Origin: DTLC01 sp964555645
GTDB taxonomy: Bacteria; Verrucomicrobiota; Verrucomicrobiia; Limisphaerales; DTLC01
Length of the DNA: 64,000 nt
Assembly (NCBI GenBank): GCA_964555645.1
Contig: CAZKTA010000009.1
Coordinates: forward strand, 1-64,000
Reading direction: 5' to 3'
How positions within the stretch are numbered: the first letter of the stretch is position 1; each line of letters opens with the position of its first letter. A model generated the notes under the pieces. The model was not told the DNA's origin. It saw nothing but the letters and a program-made list of their open reading frames with translations, and made no database searches. The position numbers and the translations under genes are program-made. Shown in pieces: positions 34,380-43,747 of the stretch.

Positions 34380-35413
34380 GCGAGCATACCACCACCAAGT
34401 TCAAAAATCCGCGTGCCAAGTTTAATTTCTTGGGGCGCACTTGCTCAATTGCCAGTGTAGGCTCATACGTGCCCAAAAAGGTCATGACCAACGCCGAGCT
34501 TGAAAAGCTCGTTGACACTTCCGACGAATGGATACTTAGTCGTACCGGCATTCGGGAAAGACGCATAGCTGCCAAAGACGAATTTACTTCAGACCTTGCA
34601 GCGAAGGCTGCCACGAAAGCATTGGCTAAGGCGGGAATCACGCCAGACAAAATTGATCTGATCATAGTTGCGACTGTAACGCCTGATATGCCGTTTCCTT
34701 CAACTGCGTGCATTGTGCAGCAAAAAATCGGCGCCGTTCGAGCGGCGGCCTTTGATCTTGAGGCTGCCTGCTCCGGGTTCATTTACGGGCTCGAGATCGG
34801 CCAGCAGTTTATCATGTCCAGAACTTTCGATACGGTGCTTGTGATCGGGGCTGAAAAACTTTCCAGCATCGTCAACTGGCGCGACCGCAACACGTGTGTA
34901 TTGTTCGGAGACGGGGCGGGTGCTGCTGTGCTACAGAACAGGCCGAATTCGCACGGCCTGCTTACAGCCGTGATGGGCGCAGACGGCAGAAAAGCCGATT
35001 TACTTGCGTTACCTGGCGGCGGGAGCCGAAACCCCGCATCAATCGAGTCCGTCAAAGCCGGTCTGCATTACCTGCAGATGGACGGACCCGAAACATACAA
35101 AAATGCAATCGAGGCAATGTACAATGCAGCGTCTGAAGCTCTTGCCAGGTGTGAACTCGGCATCAACGACATCAAATGCGTAATTCCGCATCAGGCAAAC
35201 CGGCGGATTATTGACGCTGTTGCAAAACGGCTAGGCGCTAAACCGGAGCAGGTTTTCGTCAACCTTGACAAGTACGGCAACACCTCGGCAGCATCGGTCG
35301 CAATTGCACTTGACGAAGCCGTCGAGTCAGGCCGCATTAAGCGCGGTGATCTTGTGTTGCTGGTAGTGTTTGGCGCAGGGTTAACCTGGGGTGCAGCAGT
35401 CATAGAATGGTAA
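34376..35413 (+). CDS. fabH: 3-oxoacyl-ACP synthase III
   Basis: Condenses acetyl-CoA (or a branched acyl-CoA) with malonyl-ACP to start fatty-acid synthesis. 345 residues, including about 16 extra N-terminal residues before ARNFLGRT-like sequence (AKFNFLGRTCSIASVGSYVP). The Cys-His-Asn triad is visible: DLEAACSGFIYGLEIG, CVIPHQANRRIIDA and LDKYGNTSAASVAIALDE. Other motifs are DEWILSRTGIRERRIA and FGDGAGAAVLQ. It is translationally coupled to plsX. No acyl-carrier protein gene is in the window. Confidence 0.97.
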   Translation: MSEHTTTKFKNPRAKFNFLGRTCSIASVGSYVPKKVMTNAELEKLVDTSDEWILSRTGIRERRIAAKDEFTSDLAAKAATKALAKAGITPDKIDLIIVATVTPDMPFPSTACIVQQKIGAVRAAAFDLEAACSGFIYGLEIGQQFIMSRTFDTVLVIGAEKLSSIVNWRDRNTCVLFGDGAGAAVLQNRPNSHGLLTAVMGADGRKADLLALPGGGSRNPASIESVKAGLHYLQMDGPETYKNAIEAMYNAASEALARCELGINDIKCVIPHQANRRIIDAVAKRLGAKPEQVFVNLDKYGNTSAASVAIALDEAVESGRIKRGDLVLLVVFGAGLTWGAAVIEW

Positions 35414-35461
35414 GTGCAGTTTGACGAATTGAAATTGTGTGTTAGTGTATATGCAAGCCCT

Positions 35462-35794
35462 ATGAGTGCAAGAAAAGCTGGCACGCGTATTGCGCAAACT
35501 CAACAGTGCGTAACAGTTGAGGCGCGACAAACCAAGCTTTCACTCCCACCCGAAGATGTGCTGTTCAGAAAAAACGGCATCGAGTTCCGCAGTCCTGTGC
35601 CGCTTTCGTTGTGGACGGAGATGACCGTTACAGTGCAATCCGCGCGGAACAATAGCAGGTTCAACTGCATGGGTGTGGTGGTCGCATGTACGGGCAACAA
35701 ACATAGTGGTTACCGCGTCTCAATGCTGTTCACCAGCTTATCAAAACACTCCCAAGCGCGCCTGGATGCATTGGCGTACTCATCATTTGTTTGA
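35462..35794 (+). CDS. Small PilZ-like protein
   Basis: A 110-residue cytoplasmic protein that looks like a degenerate PilZ domain: KNGIEFRSPVPLSLWTEMTVTV resembles the central PilZ strand pair, followed by CMGVVVACTGNKHSGYRVSMLFTSL, the terminal strands and helix. The N-terminal RxxxR c-di-GMP motif is not clear, so it may not bind c-di-GMP. The ATG at 35462 was chosen; a GTG at 35414 would add 16 residues. It precedes pilT by 131 bp, which fits a role in pilus control, but this is inference. Confidence 0.6.
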   Translation: MSARKAGTRIAQTQQCVTVEARQTKLSLPPEDVLFRKNGIEFRSPVPLSLWTEMTVTVQSARNNSRFNCMGVVVACTGNKHSGYRVSMLFTSLSKHSQARLDALAYSSFV

Positions 35795-35925
35795 ATTTTG
35801 TTTGAAGTTTTTTTGGTGCAGCAGCGCATTGTTGTTGGTGTTCGTTCCGGCACGTCGGGGGGGCACAAATCTTGCATGTTCGTTCAACCGAATTGTTTTT
35901 TTACAGCGAGAGACAGGCTTTACCC

Positions 35926-37023
35926 ATGGATTATATCGAGCTTTTCCACAATGTGTTGAAAGCGGCGGTTGAAAGCGCCGCTTCTGATGTGCACATTAAG
36001 GTCGGCACGCCGATTGTCTTCAGGATCAACAGGCAGCTTTACCCGGCGGATTTTCCGTACCCGGACTCCGCTTGCATAAAGGCGTGGGTCGAACATGCCG
36101 TGCCGGCGCATTTGAAAAGACGGCTTGAAGACGAACGTGAAGCCGATTTCTCGTACTACGCACCCGGCATAGGCAGATTCCGAACGAACGTTTTCCAGCA
36201 ACGGGGCGAGTTTTGCTTCGCGATGCGTCATGTCAAAACCCGAGTGCCGAGCTTTGAAGAACTCGGTCTGCCTGAAATACTGAAACAAATTGCAGAGGCA
36301 CAACGCGGCATAGTGATTGTGGCTGGGCCAAGCGGTTGTGGCAAATCAACTACGCTGGCCGCAATGATCGAGCATATAAATGCGAACTTCAAAAAACACA
36401 TCATTACACTCGAGGACCCGATTGAGTACTTGTTCGAAGACAACCAGTCTGTAATCGAGCAACGTGAAATTGGGTTGGACACAGCCTCGTACCATCACGC
36501 GCTTAAACATGTGCTGCGCCAAGACCCGGACGTGATCATGATTGGTGAAATGCGCGACGTGGTCAGCATTGAGTCAGCAATGGCAGCGTGCGACACCGGT
36601 CACCTTGTGCTCACCACGTTGCATACCATCAATGCGCCGGCATCTGTAATTCGCATTTTGGACTTTTTTAAAGCTGAGGAGCGCGAACAGGTGCGGCGCC
36701 AACTGGCCGGCTCGCTTCGCGCAATCATTGTTCAACGCATGGTCAACACAATTGCTGGTGGTATAACACCCGCGTTCGAAATTCTTATTAATACACCCAC
36801 CGTCAGGAAATTAATCGAGGAAAACCGACTCGAGAAGCTCGCCGCTGCAATTGAGACCGGAACTGAAGACGGCATGTTGAATTTCAATCAGTCACTGCTC
36901 CAACTTGTTCGCTCGGGCAAAATCACTGAAAAGGAAGCTTTGTCAAAAGCGCCCAACCCGCAATCACTCGAGATGAACCTGAAAGGAATTTTCCTAGATG
37001 ACGGCCGCCGGATTTTGGGTTGA
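35926..37023 (+). CDS. pilT: Type IV pilus twitching ATPase PilT/PilU
   Basis: Hexameric retraction ATPase of type IV pili, 365 residues from the ATG at 35926 (MDYIELFHNVLKAAVESAAS). N-terminal PAS-like part (about 1-110), then the ATPase: Walker A GPSGCGKSTTLAAMIEHIN (about 130), Asp box HIITLEDPIEYLF, Walker B DPDVIMIGEMRD, His box ACDTGHLVLTTLHT, and the retraction motif region RAIIVQRMVNTIAGGITPAFEIL. The last residues depart from PilT (AIRGLF-type end is replaced by KGIFLDDGRRILG), so PilU or a PilT2 variant is possible. It is the second pilus gene here, unlinked to gspF/pilC. Confidence 0.93.
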   Translation: MDYIELFHNVLKAAVESAASDVHIKVGTPIVFRINRQLYPADFPYPDSACIKAWVEHAVPAHLKRRLEDEREADFSYYAPGIGRFRTNVFQQRGEFCFAMRHVKTRVPSFEELGLPEILKQIAEAQRGIVIVAGPSGCGKSTTLAAMIEHINANFKKHIITLEDPIEYLFEDNQSVIEQREIGLDTASYHHALKHVLRQDPDVIMIGEMRDVVSIESAMAACDTGHLVLTTLHTINAPASVIRILDFFKAEEREQVRRQLAGSLRAIIVQRMVNTIAGGITPAFEILINTPTVRKLIEENRLEKLAAAIETGTEDGMLNFNQSLLQLVRSGKITEKEALSKAPNPQSLEMNLKGIFLDDGRRILG

Positions 37024-37113
37024 ACTGCACGAGGAGTAAAAATCGTCGTGCCCGAGAATGGCTGCTGTGGACTTTTGCGCCGTGGTGAGCTTGGATCTCA
37101 CAGCGCGTGCGTG

Positions 37114-38442
37114 TCAATCGAGTCGTGCCGGTATTAAACCGCGCTTGTGCAGGTAAGTTGCAATCATCTCCGCAGTCCGGTCAACCGCACCTTGGTTTTC
37201 GCGCACTACAAGTCGGGCAAACCTACCCATCTCAACTCGACGAGCCTCGTCTGATAAAAGCATAGCAAACGCTTCCTCAAGCTCAGCGGCATCTTTGACC
37301 TGAACTGCGCCGCCGCGCTCGACAAAGCTTTTTGCGATTTGCGCGAAGTTTTGCATGTTTGGCCCGAAAATAATCGGTTTGCCAAGTGCACCCGGCTCGA
37401 TCGGATTTTGGCCGCCTTCGGCAGTGAGACTTTTGCCAACAAAAATCACCGTTGCACACTCATAAAACCGCCTTAGCTCGCCTGTTGTATTTACAAGTAA
37501 ACAGTCCAGTTGCCCGGCGCTGAATTGCGTTTTATTAGTTATCTCGCTTCTGAACACGAAGCGTAACCCACGCGCTGCTAGCTCGCGTCCGACCTGTTTG
37601 CCCCGCTCGAAATGCCGCGGCACAACCACCAGAAACAGGTCCGGAAACCGCTTTCGCAGACGTAGAAAAACCTCTGCCATGATTGCTTCTTCGCCTGCAT
37701 GTGTGCTTCCTGCTACAATGACACGTGCATCTTGGCCCACGCCGAGCTGGCGCAACATGCTTGGCACATCCAATAAGTGATGTTCTTCCAACACCGCAGC
37801 GTCGAACTTGATGTTGCCGACCACGTGGATTGCCTCAGGCCGACAACCCAGCTCGCGTAGCTTTGCTGCATCAGCCTCATTTTGTGCGCCTACACCGGCA
37901 AATGTTGCAAACAACGGGCGGAAGAAAAATCTTAGGCGCCTGTAACCGCGGTATGACCGCTCTGAGAGCCGTGCGTTAACTAGGAAAATCGGAACGTTAC
38001 GTTTCTTTGCCTGCCAAATGAAATTGGGCCAGATCTCAGCCTCAACAAGTACTATTGCATCTGGGCCGATTACGTTCAGCGCGCGTTGGACATACCGCAA
38101 CCTATCAACCGGATAGTAAATCTTCGTTATGCGCGACGGCAGCTTACGCTTTAGCTCGCCCATGCCGGTTGTTGTTGTGGTTGAGACTACGATTTTCGCC
38201 CCGGGTAAACGTGGTTCAAGCGCCTTGATCAACTGTGTGCAAACGTTGACCTCGCCCACGCTGACCGCGTGCATCCAGATAACAAACCGGTTAGTCAGTG
38301 CCTGCTTGATCTTGCCGTCGTACAGACCAAACCGCTGAAAAAAGTCTGTTCGCCAGTTGCCACGGCGCACCAGACGTATGAAATAATACGGTGCGCTTAA
38401 CACCAGAAAAATCGTAAATAGCATGTTGTAAAGACGCATCAT
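37114..38442 (-). CDS. waaA: 3-deoxy-D-manno-octulosonic acid (Kdo) transferase
   Basis: Adds Kdo to lipid A precursor at the inner membrane; 442 residues, a GT-B glycosyltransferase of family GT30. An N-terminal membrane helix (LYNMLFTIFLVLSAPYYFI) is followed by WMHAVSVGEVNVCTQLI, VSTTTTTGMGEL, YYPVDRLRYVQRALN, DAIVLVEAEIWPNFIWQAK, VNARLSERSYRGYRRL, GNIKFDAA, VAGSTHAGEE and the C-terminal donor-site GGQNPIEPGALGKPIIFGP. All conserved motifs are intact. Its presence shows that this organism makes a Kdo-containing LPS. The gene is monocistronic. Confidence 0.96.
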   Translation of the reverse strand: MMRLYNMLFTIFLVLSAPYYFIRLVRRGNWRTDFFQRFGLYDGKIKQALTNRFVIWMHAVSVGEVNVCTQLIKALEPRLPGAKIVVSTTTTTGMGELKRKLPSRITKIYYPVDRLRYVQRALNVIGPDAIVLVEAEIWPNFIWQAKKRNVPIFLVNARLSERSYRGYRRLRFFFRPLFATFAGVGAQNEADAAKLRELGCRPEAIHVVGNIKFDAAVLEEHHLLDVPSMLRQLGVGQDARVIVAGSTHAGEEAIMAEVFLRLRKRFPDLFLVVVPRHFERGKQVGRELAARGLRFVFRSEITNKTQFSAGQLDCLLVNTTGELRRFYECATVIFVGKSLTAEGGQNPIEPGALGKPIIFGPNMQNFAQIAKSFVERGGAVQVKDAAELEEAFAMLLSDEARRVEMGRFARLVVRENQGAVDRTAEMIATYLHKRGLIPARLD

Positions 38443-38606
38443 AAACTTAGCAGCAATCTAATTGTTTTGTTGCCGCCATCGCCCCCTTATGCGCCGGTTG
38501 CGTTGTAATGCGCATTGCAAGATTGGTCCCAAGGCCTTTGCGCAGCTTTATCAGGTGGTGTTGGCCTGTGTCTTTTATCATCGGATCACAAGCATGTTGC
38601 AATGCT

Positions 38607-40058
38607 TCAACTGCGGAAAAACAAAGCCCACACAACTATCAGCACAGGCAACATGAACGGTAAAGTGTACTTGAACACGTATCCAAGGAAAGTGGGTACG
38701 TTAATCCTCTGATGTTCCGCTATTGATTTGACCATAAAGTTTGGCCCGTTGCCAATGTACGTGTTTGCACCAAAGAATACCGCGCCAACGCTGATCGCAA
38801 GGATATAGTCTTTCAGTTGGCTGTTGCCAATTAAATATGCGAGTTCGATTTGTGTGCGGGTGAGACTCCCAGTAGCAAGTGCACCCCCGTAGTAGGTTTT
38901 TATAGCAGCCAGTGTGGTTGCTACTTGCGCTGGATATTGACCAAGCGCGTCCGCAGCCAACCAGCCGTGTACTTGAAGCAATTGTCGCACTTGTTCTATT
39001 GTTTGGCGGTCAACTGCAGCGCCAAAGGTTGCGCTCAAGAAACTCAAATACGTGGGTGCATTGTCCAGCACACTGGAAAGCAATCCGCAACCCCAGAAAA
39101 AGAAACCCGGCCCTGATAAACCTGCGCGCCCAGCGTTTAGTTGGAGCCAGTCCAATGCCGGCATCATCGTTGCGAAAATTCCGGCAAACAGCACCGCAAC
39201 TTCTTTGATTGGGTGAAAGTTGAACCGGTTAGCTTCATGGATACGCTTGCCTGTGGTCAGATATGATGCCGTAGCCGCCCCGACCATGAGCGTCTCGCGC
39301 AAAAAGGTTGGCCGTTGAATAAACACCGCGCCGAGAATCACCCCAAGAAATGCAAGATTCCACAAGCCCTCAACACGCCATTCGTCAGGTGGCTCGGCGT
39401 GTTCGACCCGGACTTGTTTTGGCGCGCGCCGGTAGTTGAGCGAATCAATCACATAAAAAATTGCCAGCAACATTCCCACGCCTACCGCCCACATCGGCCA
39501 GCAATGCTCTGCCACCCACCAAAATGGGATTCCTTTCAAATACCCAAGGAACAATGGCGGATCGCCTATCGGTGTCAGACAGCCGCCCGTGTTGGAAACG
39601 ATAAAGATGAAAAATACAATGTGATGTGCGGTGATCCGGTATTTGTTCATGCGGATCCATGGCCGAATCAAAAGCATCGAAGCACCTGTTGTGCCCAGCA
39701 GGTTAGCCACAATCGCGCCTATGCCGAGGTAAACCGTGTTTGCGCGTGGCGTAGCTTCGCCCTTTACGACAATGTGTATGCCACCTGACACAACGAATAA
39801 CGACCCGATCAGTGCAATGAAACTGATATATTCGCGGGCAACGTCTAGAACATGGTGATACGCATGCAGTACGCCTAAGTAGTACAAAAGCGTAATTGCG
39901 CCCAGCCCTAATGCAACCTTGCCGTAGTGCCGTTGCCAGAGCTGCCCAACTACAAGTGGTCCCAGAGCTATTGCGCATAGCAATAGCGCAAACGGCACAA
40001 TCATTGCTGGATTCGGATGTACGAAATCGGTTTCCACGGCCGCAAGGCTATGGACCAA
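38607..40058 (-). CDS. Sodium:proton antiporter / putative citrate transporter family
   Basis: A 483-residue membrane protein of the ion-transporter superfamily (CitMHS_2/NhaD-like), with about 12 helices. Key features are GIGAIVANLLGTTGASMLLIR, SNTGGCLTPIGDPPLFLGYLKG (discontinuous-helix substrate site of repeat 1) and GLLSSVLDNAPTYLSFLSA (repeat 2), with GANTYIGNGPNFMVKSIAE near the C-terminus. Other members move Na+ out. The start at 40058 is a TTG; the first ATG at 40004 begins later, but the family usually has a His-Pro just before the first helix (VHPNPAMIVPF), favouring the upstream start. Confidence 0.9.
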   Translation of the reverse strand: MVHSLAAVETDFVHPNPAMIVPFALLLCAIALGPLVVGQLWQRHYGKVALGLGAITLLYYLGVLHAYHHVLDVAREYISFIALIGSLFVVSGGIHIVVKGEATPRANTVYLGIGAIVANLLGTTGASMLLIRPWIRMNKYRITAHHIVFFIFIVSNTGGCLTPIGDPPLFLGYLKGIPFWWVAEHCWPMWAVGVGMLLAIFYVIDSLNYRRAPKQVRVEHAEPPDEWRVEGLWNLAFLGVILGAVFIQRPTFLRETLMVGAATASYLTTGKRIHEANRFNFHPIKEVAVLFAGIFATMMPALDWLQLNAGRAGLSGPGFFFWGCGLLSSVLDNAPTYLSFLSATFGAAVDRQTIEQVRQLLQVHGWLAADALGQYPAQVATTLAAIKTYYGGALATGSLTRTQIELAYLIGNSQLKDYILAISVGAVFFGANTYIGNGPNFMVKSIAEHQRINVPTFLGYVFKYTLPFMLPVLIVVWALFFRS

Positions 40059-40216
40059 AGAAAAACGGCGTCAAATACAAAGCCGCTCGGGATTAAGGCC
40101 AGCCGAGCTTGCCTTGCTAGAGCCAAATTCGTGCTTGAGTGCGGCAACTTAAGCGGTACTGTTGGTGTGAAATCTGACGGGACGTTCAACCAAACAGGCA
40201 ACCAACATTCTGAACT

Positions 40217-41221
40217 GTGACAGACAGCCAGAGCAAAAAACCGCTGGTGATGGTTACTTGCCCGGCGTGTGAGGCGAAAGTTTTTATTCAGGGGGACCTG
40301 CCTCCGCTTTCGACGGTGCCCTGCACCAAGTGTGGCAAACCGGTTATGATGCCGCTGCGGTTGCGGCAGTTCGAGTTGCGCTCTGTCATAGGCGCTGGCG
40401 GCATGGGAATGGTGTATCGCGCCTTTGACACCGTGCTCGAACGGTGGGTTGCGGTTAAACTGATGAAGAAAACCCTCGTAAACGACCCGAAAGCGCTCAA
40501 ACGGTTTTATCGCGAAGCACGCGCTTGTGCCTCACTCAACCACACAAACATAATCCACATCTACAATTTCGAAGAGTGGGAAGGCCAGCCGTACCTCGTA
40601 ATGGAGCTGGCAGACCAGGGCAGCCTTGATTCGCGCATCGAAAAGCTCGGCAAACTGCCTGAACTGGACGTACTCGATATAGGGATAAAAATTGCGTCTG
40701 CCCTTGCACTGGCTCTCAGACACGAAATCCTGCACCGCGACATTAAGCCGGGTAACATATTGTTCAACGAGGATAACGAACCGAAACTTGTTGATTTCGG
40801 CCTGGCACGAAAAGTTGGCGCCGACCTTGATCCGGAAGAGGCTGCCTGGGCTACGCCATATTACGTTGCGCCGGAAAAAATCAGACGCGAAAAAGAAACC
40901 TTCCTTTCAGACATGTACAGCCTCGGCGGCACGCTCTACCATGCCTTGACAGGTCACGTGCCGTTTGAAGCGCCCACCATTGACGAGCTCGTTGCGGCAC
41001 ACGTTCAAACTCCGCTTACGCCGCCGAACCTCGTTGTGCCAGAAATTACCCAGCCTACAAGCGACGCGATTGTTAAAGCGATGGCCAAACACCCGGCCGA
41101 ACGATTTCAGAGCTATGACGAGCTGATCATGGCGCTCAACGCTGCCCGCAGCCAGTTACTCGTCAAACAATACACGCAAAAAGAACCTGCAAAACGCAAA
41201 CCCAGTTGGTGGCCGCTTTAG
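40217..41221 (+). CDS. Serine/threonine protein kinase with N-terminal zinc ribbon
   Basis: A 334-residue Hanks-type kinase with a GTG start. Residues about 12-40 form a zinc-ribbon-like pair (VTCPACEAKVF and TVPCTKCGKPV). The kinase domain (about 55-310) is complete: Gly-rich loop IGAGGMGMVYRAFD, VAIK-type Lys in WVAVKLMKK, catalytic loop LHRDIKPGNILFNED, DFG in LVDFGLARK, APE-type YYVAPEKIRRE, and SLGGTLYHALTG. The domain ends in a polar tail (AKRKPSWWPL) with no transmembrane helix, so it is soluble. Substrates are unknown. It lies next to no obvious target. Confidence 0.94.
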   Translation: MTDSQSKKPLVMVTCPACEAKVFIQGDLPPLSTVPCTKCGKPVMMPLRLRQFELRSVIGAGGMGMVYRAFDTVLERWVAVKLMKKTLVNDPKALKRFYREARACASLNHTNIIHIYNFEEWEGQPYLVMELADQGSLDSRIEKLGKLPELDVLDIGIKIASALALALRHEILHRDIKPGNILFNEDNEPKLVDFGLARKVGADLDPEEAAWATPYYVAPEKIRREKETFLSDMYSLGGTLYHALTGHVPFEAPTIDELVAAHVQTPLTPPNLVVPEITQPTSDAIVKAMAKHPAERFQSYDELIMALNAARSQLLVKQYTQKEPAKRKPSWWPL

Positions 41222-41374
41222 CCGGTTGCCAGTCCTCAAAAGACTCCCGCATGCTGCAATGGACACCGCGGTGACCTTGCTACTTAGGCCGACCTATGCC
41301 AAGGGCAAAACCGCGGTCACAAAATGGTGTGCGACGTGACCAAAACCGCTCGAAATGCAGCGGTAACTGCGCGG

Positions 41375-41800
41375 TTATTCAGATTTCTTCTCTTTTTCGG
41401 GCGCGGCTGGGCGTTGTTGTCTGCCCTCGGCAGGCACTATCCGCACTGAAATCAGCTCAAGCTTACCTTCCTCGGTCTTCCTGAACTGTCCGGTGACCAT
41501 GTCGCCTACTGCAATTTCGTCGAACGTGGCGGGTTTACCGGCCTTCGTAATACGCGTCGAGGACGTCATCTGAAACGTGCGTTGTCCTACCTTGATCGTC
41601 ATGTCTGTCTTGTTGACTTCAACAACACGACCGCGGAACGGTGCAGTGTCACGTTTCGGTTTTGCTTCCGGTGCCGAAGGGGCTTCGGATTTTTCACCTT
41701 CCTTTTTCTGTTGAGCCGGCAGTTGCGTTGCAACGCTCAACGCAAGCACTGCTGACAAACCAATTAATGCGAGATTCCTTATTAATGGTCTCATAGTCAT
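41375..41800 (-). CDS. Small exported protein, OB-fold-like (DUF5666-type)
   Basis: A 141-residue exported protein starting at the ATG at 41800 (a second ATG at 41794 is equally good). A signal peptide (LALIGLSAVLALSVATQLPA-QQ) and a Lys/Glu/Pro-rich linker are followed by RGRVVEVNKTDMTIKVGQRTF, SSTRITKAGKPATFDEIAVGD and VTGQFRKTEEGKLELISVRI, the pattern of periplasmic DUF5666-like beta-barrels. The end is again Lys/Glu/Pro-rich (PAAPEKEKKSE). Function unknown; it may bind metals or salts in the periplasm. Confidence 0.75.
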   Translation of the reverse strand: MTMRPLIRNLALIGLSAVLALSVATQLPAQQKKEGEKSEAPSAPEAKPKRDTAPFRGRVVEVNKTDMTIKVGQRTFQMTSSTRITKAGKPATFDEIAVGDMVTGQFRKTEEGKLELISVRIVPAEGRQQRPAAPEKEKKSE

Positions 41801-42087
41801 GTTCGGTTGTCGGTTTTCTTTGGTAACGACCAAACAGCTTAAATATCCAAATCGAGGCTGCTTCCACAGTCAAGCTTTACCTTGAATACAGTTTGAGCTG
41901 TGTTGTGCAAGGCGCCAAGCTTGGCTTGCAGTAGTGGATACCGAACCACGGCAACGGTAAATCCGACATGCAACGCGCCTTGACTGTCAGGCACAGGTTG
42001 CCTACGTTGGCATGCTTGCTGGCCGGTACGAGGTTGCTGCGGGATAAAAACTCGACGATCGGCGCAGTTAGAACTTACTTAATCGCT

Positions 42088-43407
42088 GTGAACGTTACAA
42101 TTGAACAACTTGCCCCGTGCAAAAAACTGTTGCGGATCGAGCTTGACGCACAGACGGTTGAAGCCACATTCGAGTCTGTAACTAAAGACTTTCAGCGTGT
42201 GGCAGCGTTGCCTGGGTTCAGACCAGGTAAAGCACCCCGTGAGATGATCCTTCGCAGGTTCGAAAAAGAAATCGAACAAGAGGTCAAAGAAAAGCTCATC
42301 AACGATTCGTACCGCAAGGCTTTAGAAGAGCAAAAGATTGATGCGATCGGGTCGCCAGACATCGAGGAGATACAGTTCGTACGCGGCCAACCGTTTGTGT
42401 TCGCAGCAACTGTCGAGACTGCGCCCGAGTTCGAGTTGCCCGAGTACAAAGGGCTGCCGGTCAGGCGTGAAATTGCATTTGTGACTGACGACGATGTCAC
42501 ACGCGCACTTGAAATGCTGCGGCAAAAACAGGCTACGTTCCAAATTGTTAATCGGCCTGCCAAGCCTGGTGACGTACTTGTGGTTCACTACACCGGCACG
42601 TGCGACGGCACACCGATCAACCAGTTGGCGCCTGAAGCCAAAAGCCTCGGTGAACAGAAAAATTTCTGGATCGGGACCGAGCGAGGCGATTTTATTCCCG
42701 GGTTTGCCGAGCAGTTGTTTGGTGCTCAAGCCGGCGAGAAACGGACTGTCACGATAGATTTCCCGCCGGACTTTTTCGCCAAGGAATTGGCTGGTAAAAA
42801 GGGTGTTTACGAGGTTGAAGTAATCGAGGTCCGCGAGAAGATTTTGCCTGCCCTCGACGATGCATTTGCCAAGTCGTGGGGTGCCGAGAACCTTGAGGCA
42901 CTTAAGCAGGGTGTCCGACGCGACCTCGAAAAAGAGCTTCAGTACAAGGAAAATCGGTCCGTGCGCACACAAATTATCCGTGCATTGCTTGACCGTTGTA
43001 ATTTTGATCTGCCGGAAAGCCCGGTCGCAGCCGAGACACGCAATGTCGTGTATGATATCGTGCGCGAAAACGCGCAACGCGGTGTGCCGCGTGAGTTGAT
43101 CGAACAGCAAAAAGACCAGATCTACGCTGCTGCGACGCGCAGTGCCAAAGAACGGGTGAAGCTTGCTTTCATTATCCAAAAAATCGCAGAAAAGGAAGAC
43201 ATCAAAGTTTCCGAAGAAGAAATCCTGCGGCGGGTTCATGCCATGGCAACGCTTTATCAGATACCAACCGAAAAATTCATCAAAGACCTGCGCAAAAGAG
43301 GCGGTCTGATCGAGATTTACGACCAGATCGCGACGGAAAAAGTCATTGATTTCCTCCAGGCAAACGCACGCTTCGAAGAGGTGCCGGCTGACAAGCGACA
43401 ACCTTGA
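42088..43407 (+). CDS. tig: Trigger factor
   Basis: Ribosome-bound chaperone and peptidyl-prolyl isomerase, 439 residues. I start at the GTG at 42088 (VNVTIEQLAPCKKLLRIEL), which matches the family; earlier in-frame ATG codons add an unrelated 40-residue extension. Ribosome-binding signature GFRPGKAP (about residue 42-49). The FKBP domain runs about 155-250 (GDVLVVHYTGTCDGTP, FIPGFAEQLFGAQAGEKRTV). The C-terminal helical chaperone arms run from about 265 to 430. It is monocistronic here; clpP and clpX, its usual neighbours, are not present. Confidence 0.95.
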   Translation: MNVTIEQLAPCKKLLRIELDAQTVEATFESVTKDFQRVAALPGFRPGKAPREMILRRFEKEIEQEVKEKLINDSYRKALEEQKIDAIGSPDIEEIQFVRGQPFVFAATVETAPEFELPEYKGLPVRREIAFVTDDDVTRALEMLRQKQATFQIVNRPAKPGDVLVVHYTGTCDGTPINQLAPEAKSLGEQKNFWIGTERGDFIPGFAEQLFGAQAGEKRTVTIDFPPDFFAKELAGKKGVYEVEVIEVREKILPALDDAFAKSWGAENLEALKQGVRRDLEKELQYKENRSVRTQIIRALLDRCNFDLPESPVAAETRNVVYDIVRENAQRGVPRELIEQQKDQIYAAATRSAKERVKLAFIIQKIAEKEDIKVSEEEILRRVHAMATLYQIPTEKFIKDLRKRGGLIEIYDQIATEKVIDFLQANARFEEVPADKRQP

Positions 43408-43747
43408 GCATTCGCGCTGCCTGCAAATAACAGCTCAACGATTCAACTACAGGGCGCTTTCGGCACACAAAAGCTCACACAATTTACCCGAGTCATTGGC
43501 AGGTTGGAGAATTTGCGCTCAGGCGCTGCTGTAAAGTCGTTGCATTTGCCGTGCGGTACTGACGGCTTGAGTCGCTGTCTGTAGCGTAGTCCTGCCATAT
43601 GCTCCTACTAAAAAGGCTACATGCTGAATTCTGCGCCAACACCGAACAGGCTAAAGCCTGCACTACAAACCAGCTTGGGCTGAGTTACGCCCTCGGTTCC
43701 ACCAACCAGATGAGGGACCTGTTACTATTGCCAGGGGTCCGGGCAAT
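43408..43747. other. 340-bp gap without a gene
   Basis: Between the convergent tig (+) and mutL (-). It contains an octamer-type patch (tcaacgattcaacta at 43434-43448) matching the sequence near trpF, and an inverted repeat caggctaaagcctg (43650-43663). No terminator with a clear U-run was found, and no coding signature. Confidence 0.5.
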
